64,000 nucleotides of DNA from Chromatiaceae bacterium (GTDB taxonomy: Bacteria; Pseudomonadota; Gammaproteobacteria; Chromatiales; Chromatiaceae): NCBI GenBank assembly GCA_024235395.1, contig JACKMK010000001.1:620001-684000 (forward strand), in the 5' to 3' direction. Positions 10,845 through 19,885 of the stretch are shown here, one piece after another. The translations under genes and the position numbers were made by a program. Numbering within the stretch: position 1 is the stretch's first letter; each line of letters starts with the position of its first letter. Under the pieces are notes generated by a model, which saw nothing but the letters and a program-made list of their open reading frames with translations, did not search any database and was not told the origin of the DNA.

Positions 10845-12464
10845 TTAATCAATGCGGCGGATCGAATCCGGAATGATCTCCGCGTCGAACTGGTCCTGCA
10901 TCGCCAGCACCAGCGGGTCCTCCGCGATCTCCGCCTCGGTCTCGGCCTGGCGCTCGCAGCGCTCGCGCGCCTCACGCTGCGCCGGTGTCTCGCTCTCCGC
11001 AGTCGCGGCAATCAGCTTCAACGTGACCGGGGTGCCCAATGTGGCGCTGACCGCCTCCTGAAGACGGCGTTCGGCAAGGCTGCCGATCAGGCTGCTACAG
11101 GCCGGATCGAGACGCAGCGCGAGCTGGCGTCCGTCCCAGCCGTCGAATACGCAATTGTTCGCGAGTTGTGCCGCCATTCCATTGAGACCGAGGCGTTGGA
11201 TGAAGCCGTGCCAGTCGCCCAGCTCTCCGATGGAGACCTCCGCAGCCTGACTCGGCGGCGCCCGCGGCGCCTCCCGTTCGGGCGACGAGGCGCCGCCCGC
11301 GGGGGGCGATGGCGGCGTGCGAGATGCGCGGGGCTGTGGCGCAGGCGATGCCTGCGACCGCTCGACGACCGGGTCGCCACTGTCCGGGCGGAACGCCAGC
11401 ATACGCAGCAGCACCATCTCGAACCCGGCGCGGGCATCCGGTGCCAGTGGCAGGTCACGCTGACCCAGCAGAGCGATCTGATAGTACAGCTGGACATCTT
11501 CGGCCGGGATCTGCGCGGCAAGCTCCTGCAGCCGCTCGACCTCACCCCAGGCGGGTTGCGCCGCAGACGGCACCTGTTGCAACACCGCAATCCGATGCAA
11601 CACGGTCAGCAAGGCACCCAGCAGTCCGGCGAAATCCGGCGCGTGTTCTGCCAGCGCCGCGACTTCGTGCATCACGGCGGCCGCGTCGCCGCGCTCGACC
11701 GCAGCAACGATCTCGGGCAGGCGTTCGCTGGCCACCACGCCCAACATTGCCTTGACCTCGTCGGTGTTGACCGCACCGCCACCGAATGCGATCGCCTGGT
11801 CGAGCAGGCTCAGACCATCGCGCATACTGCCATCGGCCGCGCGTGCCAGCACCGCCAGCGCCGCCGGCTCGTAGGCGATCTGTTCGGCGTCGAGGATATG
11901 CCGGAACTGCCCCTCTATCTGCTCTACCGGCAGGCGCTTCAGGTTGAACTGCAGACAGCGCGACAGCACCGTGACCGGTACCTTCTGCGGGTCGGTGGTG
12001 GCGAGCAGAAACTTTACGTGGGGCGGCGGCTCCTCGAGCGTCTTCAGCAGCGCGTTGAAGCTGTGGCCGGAGAACATGTGGACCTCGTCGATCAGGTACA
12101 CCTTGTAGCGCCCGCGCACCGGTGCATACGGCACGTTCTCCAGGAGTTCACGGGTATCGTCGACGCCGGTCTTGGACGCGGCATCGACCTCCAGCAGGTC
12201 GACGAAGCGGCCCTCGTCGACCTCGCGGCAGATGCTGCATTCGCCGCAGGGCGTCGCGCTGACCCCGGCTTCACAGTTCAGCGATTTGGACAGGATACGC
12301 GCTAGCGTGGTCTTGCCCACCCCGCGCGTTCCGGTAAACAGGTACGCATGATGCAACTGCCCGCGCTGAAGCGCGTTGCTCAGTGCGCGCACGACGTGCT
12401 CCTGGCCGACCATCTCGGCGAAGTTGCGCGGGCGCCATTTACGGGCAAGTACCTGATAAGACAT
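10845..12464 (-). CDS. dnaX: DNA polymerase III tau/gamma clamp-loader subunit
   Basis: A 539-residue DnaX with the AAA+ core: Walker A GTRGVGKTT at about residue 45, a four-cysteine zinc module from SLNCEAGVSATPC to CSIC, the Walker B DEVHM segment and sensor LATTDPQKVPVTVLSRC. Domain III follows (to about residue 360), then a Pro/Ala-rich linker and a C-terminal polymerase-binding domain with DWHGFIQRLGL. The protein loads the beta clamp in the replisome. I saw no obvious long A-run slippery site of the kind that makes the shorter gamma form in Escherichia coli. The SRP RNA gene lies just upstream on the same strand. Confidence 0.97.
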   Translation of the reverse strand: MSYQVLARKWRPRNFAEMVGQEHVVRALSNALQRGQLHHAYLFTGTRGVGKTTLARILSKSLNCEAGVSATPCGECSICREVDEGRFVDLLEVDAASKTGVDDTRELLENVPYAPVRGRYKVYLIDEVHMFSGHSFNALLKTLEEPPPHVKFLLATTDPQKVPVTVLSRCLQFNLKRLPVEQIEGQFRHILDAEQIAYEPAALAVLARAADGSMRDGLSLLDQAIAFGGGAVNTDEVKAMLGVVASERLPEIVAAVERGDAAAVMHEVAALAEHAPDFAGLLGALLTVLHRIAVLQQVPSAAQPAWGEVERLQELAAQIPAEDVQLYYQIALLGQRDLPLAPDARAGFEMVLLRMLAFRPDSGDPVVERSQASPAPQPRASRTPPSPPAGGASSPEREAPRAPPSQAAEVSIGELGDWHGFIQRLGLNGMAAQLANNCVFDGWDGRQLALRLDPACSSLIGSLAERRLQEAVSATLGTPVTLKLIAATAESETPAQREARERCERQAETEAEIAEDPLVLAMQDQFDAEIIPDSIRRID

Positions 12465-12558
12465 CGGGACAACGATATGCGGCGGAAGCGTCCGGCCAGT
12501 CTAGCGTATCGCCGCACGGCGCGTCAGGGAGTGGGCAAAGCGGGCGGCGATCGAGGGC

Positions 12559-12666
12559 GGCGGTCCCGCCAGCGATTCCCGGCGCACAAGTCAACTGCTG
12601 CGGCTGCTCCCTTCCGGGCCTGACCGGGTTCACAGTCTATTGTCGCGGGAGACCAACGGGACCACC
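12559..12666 (-). ncRNA. ffs: 4.5S signal recognition particle RNA, small bacterial type
   Basis: Read on the minus strand, the sequence contains the conserved SRP RNA core GGTCAGGCCCGGAAGG followed by GAGCAGCC at about 12605-12630. The proposed ends pair: 5' GGTGGTCCCG (12666-12657) with 3' CGGGACCGCC (12568-12559). The opposing internal strands around the core are as in Escherichia coli 4.5S RNA. Length is about 108 bases. The RNA binds Ffh and directs membrane proteins to FtsY and the translocon. Its place directly upstream of dnaX on the same strand matches other gammaproteobacteria. Confidence 0.95.
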
Positions 12667-12804
12667 ACTGAGCGCGGAATTATGCCTGATTCACGCGACC
12701 CTTGTCAGCGGCAGCTACAACCCCGCGCAATGCGTGCGATCGAAACCCCGTCGGCGCTTAAAATCCACCGCGTTCCCCTGGTCCAGTCTCCGCTGAGAGT
12801 CGCC

Positions 12805-13428
12805 ATGCGCCATATCAAGAAAGCCCTGTCCTACTCGATCGCCGGCGGCATCGGCGTCGGCGTGGTCGCCGCGCTGCAAGGCTGTAGCGAGCAGTCGCCC
12901 GCGACACCCGGCCTGGGCGGCTTCGACGCGCCACTGCCCGGCGGCATCGAACAGCCGTATTTCCTCGTCATCGAACAGACCGGCAGCCAACCGGAGACCT
13001 ACCGGCTGGTCGAAAAGCACCCCACCAGCGGGCCGACCCGGGCGATCCTGCGCACCCCCGACGGCCAGGAGCGTTTCCTGTCCGAACAGGAACTGCAGCA
13101 GATCGCCGCCGAAGAGGCGGCGCGCGTCGAGGCCGGCACCTCACGGCTCACACAGCCCGCCGAGGTCTCGGCCGGCGGCCTGTCGCTCGGCGAGACCCTG
13201 GTCGCCGCCGCCGCGGGATCGCTGATCGGCGGCATGCTGGCAAACCGCCTGGCGGCCAACAGTCACTTCCAGCGTACCCAGCAGACCTACGGTGGCGGCC
13301 GCCCCACGGCGACCATCTCCCAACCTGCGCGCACCCAGACCGCCGCCCGTTCGCAGCCGCGCAGCGGCTTCTTCGGCAGCAGCAGCGGACGCTCGACGAG
13401 CGGCGGATTCGGCTCCTTCGGTGGCTGA
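12805..13428 (+). CDS. YgiB-like (DUF1190-type) lipoprotein
   Basis: A 207-residue exported protein. The frame is open further upstream across the SRP RNA, but the real start is taken as the ATG at 12805. From there the sequence reads MRHIKKALSYSIAGG, then a hydrophobic stretch and the lipobox-like LQGC at about residues 25-28. The mature part has an acidic middle (SEQELQQIAAEEAARVEA), a glycine-rich hydrophobic patch (AAAAGSLIGGMLANRLA), and a Gly/Ser/Arg-rich tail ending in GFGSFGG. This layout resembles Escherichia coli YgiB. The following gene, three bases on, is YgiC-like, as in the ygiB-ygiC pair. The function of YgiB proteins is unknown. Confidence 0.75.
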   Translation: MRHIKKALSYSIAGGIGVGVVAALQGCSEQSPATPGLGGFDAPLPGGIEQPYFLVIEQTGSQPETYRLVEKHPTSGPTRAILRTPDGQERFLSEQELQQIAAEEAARVEAGTSRLTQPAEVSAGGLSLGETLVAAAAGSLIGGMLANRLAANSHFQRTQQTYGGGRPTATISQPARTQTAARSQPRSGFFGSSSGRSTSGGFGSFGG

Positions 13429-13431
13429 ACG

Positions 13432-14610
13432 ATGATCACGACCCGAGCGATCCGACCGCTCGACACCACGCTGCTCGACGAGATCGGCATGACCTGGCAC
13501 ACCGACCGCGACGGCAGCCGCTATATCGACGAACAGCTGGTAGAGGTCAGCGAGCAGGAGGCCGAGGCCTACTATGAGGCCGCCAACACCCTGTACGCGA
13601 TGTTCGTCGAAGCCGCGCAGCGGGTGATCGATGAGCAGCGTTACCTCGAACTCGGCATTCCTTCGAACCTGGTCGGCCTGATCGAGGAAAGCTGGGCGCG
13701 CGACGACCTGCATCTGTACGGGCGTTTCGATCTCGCCGGCGGTCTCGACGGCCTGCCGATCAAGCTGATCGAGTTCAATGCCGACACACCGACCAGCCTG
13801 TTCGAGACCTCTATCGTGCAATGGGCGCTGCTGAAGGCGAACGGCATGGACGAGACGCGCCAGTTCAACAACCTGCACGAAATGCTGCAGGAGCACTTCC
13901 GCCGCCTGGTGACGCTGGATCACCCCCCCGATACGTTTCCCGCGCGATATCGCGGCGAAAAACTGCTGCTGTCGAGTATCGGCGGTCAGGCAGAGGACGA
14001 GCGCACGGTGCGTTATCTGCAGCAGGTCGCCCACGAGGCAGGGTTCTACACCGATTTCTGCTACCTGCACGAGGCAGGCTTCAGCGCCGAGGACGGTGTG
14101 TTCAATCGCGACGGGCAACTGGCGGACTTCTGGTTCAAGCTGTATCCGTGGGAGGACATCGCCGCCGAGGAACTGGAACTCACCCGCCTGCTGGCGAAGG
14201 CCTCGACTCGAGGACGCACGCGGATCCTGAATCCGGCCTACGCACTGTTGTTCCAGAGCAAGGGCATGCTCCCGCTGCTCCACGAGATGTATCCGGAGTC
14301 TCCCTACCTGCTGCAGGCCCGATTCGAGCCGCTAGGCGCGGTCGAACAGGTGCGCAAGAAGCTGTTCGGCCGCGAGGGCGCGAACATGTCGATACTGACC
14401 GCCGACGGCATCATCGCCTGTGAGTCGCCGGGGCCCTACGCACACCACAAGGACATCTATCAGGCACGCGCGCAGTTCGCACAGGATGCCGCGGGGCACA
14501 ACTACCAGGCCGGGGTGTTCCACGTGTCCGAGGCGTGCGGCCTCGGCTTTCGTCGCGGCGGTGACATACTCGACGACCTGAGCAAGTTCGTCGGTCACAT
14601 GATCGTCTGA
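13432..14610 (+). CDS. Glutathionylspermidine synthase-like ATP-grasp ligase (YgiC/YjfC family)
   Basis: A 392-residue protein of the glutathionylspermidine synthase pre-ATP-grasp family, close in length to YgiC and YjfC. Recognisable segments are MTWHTDRDGSRYIDE, the LIEFNADTPTSLFETS motif at about residues 111-126, ILNPAYALLFQSKG, and SEACGLGFRRGGDILDD near the C terminus. Such enzymes have the synthetase half of glutathionylspermidine synthetase without the amidase half. For YgiC and YjfC the true substrates are not established, and glutathionylspermidine synthesis has not been shown for them. It starts three bases after the YgiB-like lipoprotein gene, so the two are co-expressed. Confidence 0.93.
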   Translation: MITTRAIRPLDTTLLDEIGMTWHTDRDGSRYIDEQLVEVSEQEAEAYYEAANTLYAMFVEAAQRVIDEQRYLELGIPSNLVGLIEESWARDDLHLYGRFDLAGGLDGLPIKLIEFNADTPTSLFETSIVQWALLKANGMDETRQFNNLHEMLQEHFRRLVTLDHPPDTFPARYRGEKLLLSSIGGQAEDERTVRYLQQVAHEAGFYTDFCYLHEAGFSAEDGVFNRDGQLADFWFKLYPWEDIAAEELELTRLLAKASTRGRTRILNPAYALLFQSKGMLPLLHEMYPESPYLLQARFEPLGAVEQVRKKLFGREGANMSILTADGIIACESPGPYAHHKDIYQARAQFAQDAAGHNYQAGVFHVSEACGLGFRRGGDILDDLSKFVGHMIV

Positions 14611-14636
14611 GCCCGCGATGTCGATGGCGCACCGGC

Positions 14637-15155
14637 TCAGCAGCGGTAGCGACAGACGTTCATGCTGAGGTAGGTCGCGTAGGCCTCGCCGCTGGCCAGC
14701 CAGTGCCCGACCCGATCGGCGACCGCCGCGGCCGGCGTCCCGGACGGCAGCTCGCAGTAGGCGCCATAGCGGTGCCGCGCATCACCGGACGTCTCGGCGA
14801 GCACCACCCCGTCATCGACAAACAGCGTACGCGGCGGCAATGAGCCCGGCCGCGCGGCGAATGCCTCGGCGCCGTACTCGGCGATCAGTGCTTCGACTTG
14901 GCGATTGAATCCGCGCTGGGTCAGCGGGCGGGTGCGGTAGAAGTCCGCAAGGAGTGGCCCGGCGTGCGCCCGTATCCAGTCGAACGGCGCGGCAACGGCC
15001 TCATCCGGCAGTTCGGCGACGACCAGGTCCGGTTCTCGGCCCGATCCCCATTCGAGACGCGCATCGTCGATCAACCGCAGCGGCCGCCACCCGACGGCCC
15101 GCCAGTCGGACGCCTCGAGCCGGTCGACCAGTGTTATGAAACCTGCGGCATCCAT
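14637..15155 (-). CDS. Hypothetical protein, unknown function
   Basis: A 172-residue acidic protein with an ATG at 15155 and an AGGA ribosome site about ten bases upstream. It has no signal peptide or membrane segment. Notable stretches are DWRAVGWRPLRLIDDARLE, PLTQRGFNRQVEALIAEYG, and a cysteine-containing C terminus, MNVCRYRC. I do not recognise the family. It is convergent with the YgiC-like gene (27 bases between their ends) and divergent from cti. Codon use resembles its neighbours, and no competing frame looks better, so it is probably genuine. Confidence 0.62.
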   Translation of the reverse strand: MDAAGFITLVDRLEASDWRAVGWRPLRLIDDARLEWGSGREPDLVVAELPDEAVAAPFDWIRAHAGPLLADFYRTRPLTQRGFNRQVEALIAEYGAEAFAARPGSLPPRTLFVDDGVVLAETSGDARHRYGAYCELPSGTPAAAVADRVGHWLASGEAYATYLSMNVCRYRC

Positions 15156-15448
15156 GATTCACGTCCTGCCGGGACAACGGCATGCAGCCTGTTGGTCCCG
15201 CGCAGACGTCGCTTGCGACACACGGCACCACAACCACAGTCTACCGCGCATTCGCGCCGATTGCGTGTTCGAAGTGACCGAGGTCCGAAGCCCGCGGGGC
15301 CCGCGCAACGGGTCTTCGACGGCGCATCGGCGACGGCCGGCCCGCGCTGCCCTTACAACTGGACGCGCGCCCCGATCGCCGCTAGTTTGGCACCCGTCTG
15401 TCGCATTGTCCCGGGCGGGGTGCGGCGCCCTCATTGCCGGAGAACGGT

Positions 15449-17794
15449 TTGACGAATCGCAGCATCGTTTTGTTGACGCTGGCCAGTGCGCTGCTCGCCA
15501 GTTGCGCCGTGTGGCAACGAAGTGAAATCGACCGTGTGTTCGGCCCCCCGGTGCCACGCGACCAGGCGACCGCGAAGCTCTCCGCCGCGGATCAGCGACG
15601 CTGGCGCAACGCAGCGCCGCTGATGGCGAACCGCTGCGTCGTCTGTCATGCCTGTTACGACGCCCCCTGCCAGGTGAACCTCAGCGCGCCGACGGGTGTC
15701 GCGCGCGGTGCCAGCAAGGAGATCGTTTACGATGGGGCGCGCCTGCTCGCGACCCAACCCACCCGCCTGCTCGATGATGCACGAACCACCGCCGGATGGC
15801 GGGAGAAGGGATTCTTCCCGATCCTCAATGAACGGCGGCCGACAGCGGGCGCCAATCTGCAGGCCGGCGTGATGGCCCGCATGCTGGCACTGAAGCATGC
15901 GAATACCCAACGCGACGCCTTGCCAGAACCCGACCTGGATGCAGCCTACCAATGCCCGACGATCGGGGCATTCGATGGTTTTGCCAAGGCATCGCCCGAG
16001 CGCGGCATGCCATTCGGCCTGCCGCCGCTACCCGAGGCCGAGTACGACACCCTGATGGATTGGCTGGCCGCTGGTGCCCCGATGGCGCCGCCGGCCGCAA
16101 CGCCCGCGGAGGTGACACAGCATGTGCGCGACTGGGAGCATTTCCTGAACGGTGACAGCGACAAACAGCAACTTGTCAGCCGCTATCTCTATGAGCACCT
16201 GTTTCTCGCCAGCCTGTACTTCGACGAACAGGTCGATCCCGGCGAACGTCCGCGCCACTGGTTCCGCCTCGTCCGCTCCCGAACCCCGCCAGGTGCACGC
16301 ATCGATCCGGTTGTGACCCTCCGCCCCTACGACGACCCGGGTGTGACGCGGGTCTTCTATCGCCTGCAGCCGGTAACGATGACGACGGTCGCCAAGACGC
16401 ACATGCCCTATGCGCTGAACGCCGCCAGGATGACGAAGTGGCGCCAGTGGTTCATCGATGCGCCCTACACGCTCGCCCGATTGCCGGCCTATACGCCCGA
16501 GGTCGCCGCCAATCCGTTCGTCGCCTTTCAGGCGATCCCGGTCAAGTCGCGCTATCGATTCCTGCTCGACGAGGCGCAGTTCACGATCATGGGCTTCATC
16601 AAGGGGCCCGTGTGCCGCGGCCAGGTCGCGCTGAATGTCATCGATGACCGCTTCTGGGTGTTCTTCGTCGACCCGGACAGCCACCTGATCGAAGCCGAGG
16701 GGCAATTTCTCGCCAGCGAGACCATGAACCTGCGCCTGCCCGCAGAAGAGGAAAGCAACGCCGCGGGACTGATCAACTGGCTCAAATACGAAGCACTGCA
16801 GAAACGCTATCTGCAGTCCAAGGCGCAGTGGTTGGAGGACGAGTTGGACGGTGCGCGCCCGGTCGACACACGACTGGTCTGGGACGGCGATGGCACGAAC
16901 CCGAATGCGGCGCTCACGATATTCCGTCACTTCGACAGCGCCACGGTGTTGCGCGGCCTGGTCGGCAGCGACCCTGACAGCGCATGGATCATTGGATACA
17001 CGCTGCTCGAGCGCATCCACTACCTGCTGGTGGCCGGTTTCGATGTCTACGGCAACGTCGGTCACCAGCTCAACACCCGACTGTACATGGACTTTCTGCG
17101 CATGGAGGGCGAGGCGAATTTTCTCGGCCTGTTGCCGGAGGCCGTGCGCGTCCGCGAACGCAACCGCTGGTACCGCACGAAGAACAGCGGGGAACGCGAC
17201 TACATCTTCGGCGAACACTTCAACCCACGGGTGTCCAGTACGATCGACTACCGCAGCGATAATCCGAAACAGGAGTTGTTCGCGCTGCTGCAACGTCGCC
17301 TGGCGACCGCACTGGCCGATGATGCACTGATCGCGTCCGATGACCCGCATGCATCTGGACTCGCGGCGCTGGGCGCGGTTCGCGGACTGCCGGCCTCGTT
17401 GATGCCCGAGGCCTCACTGCTCGGTATACGAGACGGCAATGACGTGCAGCTGTATTCGCTGCTGGTCAACCGCAGTTACAGCAGCGTATCCCACCTTCTG
17501 GCCGAGTCGTATTGGCGTATCCCCGAAGAGGACACGCTCACGGTCGCGCGCGGTGCGGCGCTGGCATATGTCAATGCGGTGTTCCTGGTCGATCGGGACG
17601 CAGTGGGCGACTTTGCCAGGGCCGTCGGTGAACTGCGTTCGGTGGACGACTACGCGACGTTGGTGGGCCGCTTCGGCGTGAGCCGCGACCACCCCGCCTT
17701 CTGGCAGACCAGCGATGCGATGCATGCCGCGTGGCGCGCTCTCGACCCGGTCGCATCTGCGCTGTTCGACTACAACAGACTGCAACGCCCCTGA
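15449..17794 (+). CDS. cti: Periplasmic fatty acid cis/trans isomerase (cytochrome c type)
   Basis: A protein of about 781 residues that isomerises cis-unsaturated membrane fatty acids to trans, a solvent and heat stress response known from Pseudomonas and Vibrio. The start is set at TTG 15449, six bases after GGAG; a TTG at 15434 is the alternative. The N terminus is a signal sequence (IVLLTLASALLASC) that could also be a lipobox. A haem-binding CVVCH follows at residues 63-67 with HACYDAPCQ just after, the family signature. The long remainder matches Cti, for example GLINWLKYEALQKRY and VAGFDVYGNVGHQLNTRLYM. The gene appears monocistronic. Confidence 0.95.
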   Translation: MTNRSIVLLTLASALLASCAVWQRSEIDRVFGPPVPRDQATAKLSAADQRRWRNAAPLMANRCVVCHACYDAPCQVNLSAPTGVARGASKEIVYDGARLLATQPTRLLDDARTTAGWREKGFFPILNERRPTAGANLQAGVMARMLALKHANTQRDALPEPDLDAAYQCPTIGAFDGFAKASPERGMPFGLPPLPEAEYDTLMDWLAAGAPMAPPAATPAEVTQHVRDWEHFLNGDSDKQQLVSRYLYEHLFLASLYFDEQVDPGERPRHWFRLVRSRTPPGARIDPVVTLRPYDDPGVTRVFYRLQPVTMTTVAKTHMPYALNAARMTKWRQWFIDAPYTLARLPAYTPEVAANPFVAFQAIPVKSRYRFLLDEAQFTIMGFIKGPVCRGQVALNVIDDRFWVFFVDPDSHLIEAEGQFLASETMNLRLPAEEESNAAGLINWLKYEALQKRYLQSKAQWLEDELDGARPVDTRLVWDGDGTNPNAALTIFRHFDSATVLRGLVGSDPDSAWIIGYTLLERIHYLLVAGFDVYGNVGHQLNTRLYMDFLRMEGEANFLGLLPEAVRVRERNRWYRTKNSGERDYIFGEHFNPRVSSTIDYRSDNPKQELFALLQRRLATALADDALIASDDPHASGLAALGAVRGLPASLMPEASLLGIRDGNDVQLYSLLVNRSYSSVSHLLAESYWRIPEEDTLTVARGAALAYVNAVFLVDRDAVGDFARAVGELRSVDDYATLVGRFGVSRDHPAFWQTSDAMHAAWRALDPVASALFDYNRLQRP

Positions 17795-17799
17795 GGCTA

Positions 17800-17815
17800 G
17801 CGGGTGCCAGCCCGC
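17800..17815 (+). terminator. Weak hairpin after cti
   Basis: Arms GCGGG and CCCGC flank a six-base loop five bases after the cti stop codon, followed by a short T-containing stretch (AGGTTTGTTG). The stem is only five base pairs, so this is a tentative terminator. Confidence 0.3.
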
Positions 17816-17961
17816 AGGTTTGTTGATGCAGACAGGCACGACGCGGTGCAGGCGGCGCGCGCGGTCCGGGCCACCCGGGTCAACTATCGAACGAATTGCC
17901 GCTGTCGACGGCCCGGCTATCTACTACGCTGTTAACGAGGTAATCCGCAACCCCACGCAGC

Positions 17962-19074
17962 ATGCAAGATGTTCGTTTTCTTCCGCGGCAGGCATTCGAT
18001 GTACTGCTCGAGGCACTCAGGCAAGCCGGGTACCGTGTGGTCGGACCGACGGTCGAAAATGGTGCAGTCCAGTACCGCGACCTCGCTGGCGCAGCGCAAC
18101 TCCCGGCCGGCTGGACCGATGACCAGGCACCCGGTCACTATCGCCTGACGCGTGTCGAATCGGCGCGCTGCTTTGCATGGGCCACCGGTCCGCAGGCGCT
18201 GAAACCGTACCTCTTTGGTGCACGCGAGGTGCTCTGGGAAGTATCCCGCGATGCACAGGGAGCGCTGTCATTCGCGGCCCCTCCAGCCGAGCAGCAGCCA
18301 CTCGCGGTGATCGGTGCGCGCGCCTGCGACATCGCCGCACTGAGCCTCCAGGATCGCCACTTTCTGGAAACCATCCACGACCCCTACTACGCCGCACGGC
18401 GGGAAGGCCTGTTCATCGTCGCGGTGCATTGCGCCTATCCCGCCGACACCTGCTTTTGTGCCTCGACCGGCGACGGGCCGCGCGCCGAACGGGGATTCGA
18501 TCTCGCGCTGAGCGAACTCGACGATGGCTACCTGATCGAAACCGGCAGCGATCGCGGGCAGGCGATAGCCGCCAAGCTGCCGTTGCACGACGCGTCAGCC
18601 GACCAGCGGACGCTCGCCGAACACGAGACGGACGAGGCCGCACGCCGCCAGTTCCGCCGGCTGCCGGCCCGCAACCTGCGCGACGGTCTGCTCAAACGTC
18701 TCGATCATCCGCGTTGGGACGACGTTGCGGCGCGCTGCCTGGCGTGCGGCAACTGCACCAGCGTCTGCCCGACCTGTTTCTGTCATGCCGAACAGGACGC
18801 ACCGGTGCTGGACGGCACGTCGAGCCACCACCTGCGCGAGTGGGACTCGTGCTTCAGCCTGGACCACAGCTACCTGCATGGATTCGTCGTGCGGTCGACG
18901 ACGCAACACCGGTATCGGCAATGGCTGACCCACAAACTGGGTAGCTGGCATGACCAATACGGGCGCAGCGGCTGCGTCGGTTGCGGCCGCTGCATCACCT
19001 GGTGCCCGGTCGGTATCGACCTGACGGCGGAGATCGCCGCGATCTGCACGACGCCATCGGGAGACCTCGCGTGA
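17962..19074 (+). CDS. hydB: Group 3b NiFe hydrogenase (sulfhydrogenase) beta subunit, iron-sulfur
   Basis: A 370-residue HydB-type subunit, first gene of the hydBGDA operon. The C-terminal part holds two cysteine clusters for [4Fe-4S] centres: CLACGNCTSVCPTCFCH at about residues 257-273 and CVGCGRCITWCPVGIDL at about 338-354. A further cysteine region (PADTCFCASTGDGP) lies at about 160-173. The N-terminal part is the family-specific fold (GARACDIAALSLQDR). In group 3b enzymes this subunit passes electrons between the hydrogenase module and the flavin subunit in the cytoplasm. Its TGA overlaps the GTG of hydG by four bases (GTGA). The ribosome site before the ATG at 17962 is weak. Confidence 0.94.
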   Translation: MQDVRFLPRQAFDVLLEALRQAGYRVVGPTVENGAVQYRDLAGAAQLPAGWTDDQAPGHYRLTRVESARCFAWATGPQALKPYLFGAREVLWEVSRDAQGALSFAAPPAEQQPLAVIGARACDIAALSLQDRHFLETIHDPYYAARREGLFIVAVHCAYPADTCFCASTGDGPRAERGFDLALSELDDGYLIETGSDRGQAIAAKLPLHDASADQRTLAEHETDEAARRQFRRLPARNLRDGLLKRLDHPRWDDVAARCLACGNCTSVCPTCFCHAEQDAPVLDGTSSHHLREWDSCFSLDHSYLHGFVVRSTTQHRYRQWLTHKLGSWHDQYGRSGCVGCGRCITWCPVGIDLTAEIAAICTTPSGDLA

Positions 19075-19883
19075 ACTGTTATCTTCCTCGTGAGGCCGAA
19101 GTGGTGGGGCGTACCGACGAGTCACCAAACACCTTCAGCCTGCAGTTGCGCCTGACCGACGGGCAGCCTTACAGCTCTGCGCCCGGTCAGTTCAACATGC
19201 TGTACCTGTATGGCGCCGGCGAGGTGCCGATCTCGATCGTCGGCGACGGCAATGGCGTGTTGACCCACACGATCCGTGCGCTGGGACGCGTCACCAGGGG
19301 GTTGCAGCACCTGAGGATCGGCGATCGCATCGGTCTGCGCGGACCCTACGGGCGCGGCTGGCCGATGCGAGAGGCGCAGGGGCGCGATGTGATCGTGGTG
19401 ACCGGCGGCCTGGGCTGCGCGCCGTCGGTGTCGATCATCCAATACATCCTGGAGCGCCGTACGCAATACGGTCGCCTGAGCATCCTGCAGGGCGTCAAGC
19501 ACACCGACGATCTGATCTGGCGGGGCCAATACGAGACCTGGTCGCAGCTCCCGAACGTGCGGGTGTTGCTCGCCGCCGACGTCGCCTCACCGGGTTGGAA
19601 GGGCCACGTAGGGTTGGTAACCGCCCTGTTCGACCAGGTCAACATCTCCGCCGAAACTTGCGCGATGCTGTGCGGCCCGGAGCCCATGATGCGGGCTGCG
19701 GCCAATGGACTGCATGCGCGCGGTGTCGCCGTCGATCACATCCACCTCAGCATGGAACGCAATATGCAGTGCGCTGTCGGCCATTGCGGCCACTGCCAAT
19801 TCGGTGGCCAGTTCGTCTGCCGCGATGGTCCGGTTTTCGCGTGGCCTGCAGTCCGCGAACTACTCGGCACACGGGGATTCTGA
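19071..19883 (+). CDS. hydG: Group 3b NiFe hydrogenase gamma subunit, FAD/NAD(P)-binding
   Basis: A 270-residue flavoprotein. The GTG at 19071 is chosen because it overlaps the hydB stop and gives the correct N terminus (VNCYLPREAEVVGRT); the longer open frame upstream only shadows hydB. The ferredoxin-reductase-like FAD domain includes YSSAPGQFNMLYLY and GLRGPYGRGWP. The nucleotide-binding domain includes VVTGGLGCAPSVSIIQY and LCGPEPMMRAA. The C-terminal [2Fe-2S] cysteines are in the segment AVGHCGHCQFGGQFVC. It exchanges electrons with NAD(P)H. It directly precedes hydD, with two bases between stop and start. Confidence 0.95.
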   Translation: MNCYLPREAEVVGRTDESPNTFSLQLRLTDGQPYSSAPGQFNMLYLYGAGEVPISIVGDGNGVLTHTIRALGRVTRGLQHLRIGDRIGLRGPYGRGWPMREAQGRDVIVVTGGLGCAPSVSIIQYILERRTQYGRLSILQGVKHTDDLIWRGQYETWSQLPNVRVLLAADVASPGWKGHVGLVTALFDQVNISAETCAMLCGPEPMMRAAANGLHARGVAVDHIHLSMERNMQCAVGHCGHCQFGGQFVCRDGPVFAWPAVRELLGTRGF

Positions 19884-19885
19884 AG

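Noticed and set aside
12640..12804. An upstream extension of the ygiB-like gene.
   Set aside because: It runs into the SRP RNA and would place a signal sequence in the middle of the protein.
17836..17850. A GGCAC and GTGC pair before hydB resembling a sigma-54 promoter.
   Set aside because: The GG and GC are 11 bases apart instead of 10, and the -12 element is poor.
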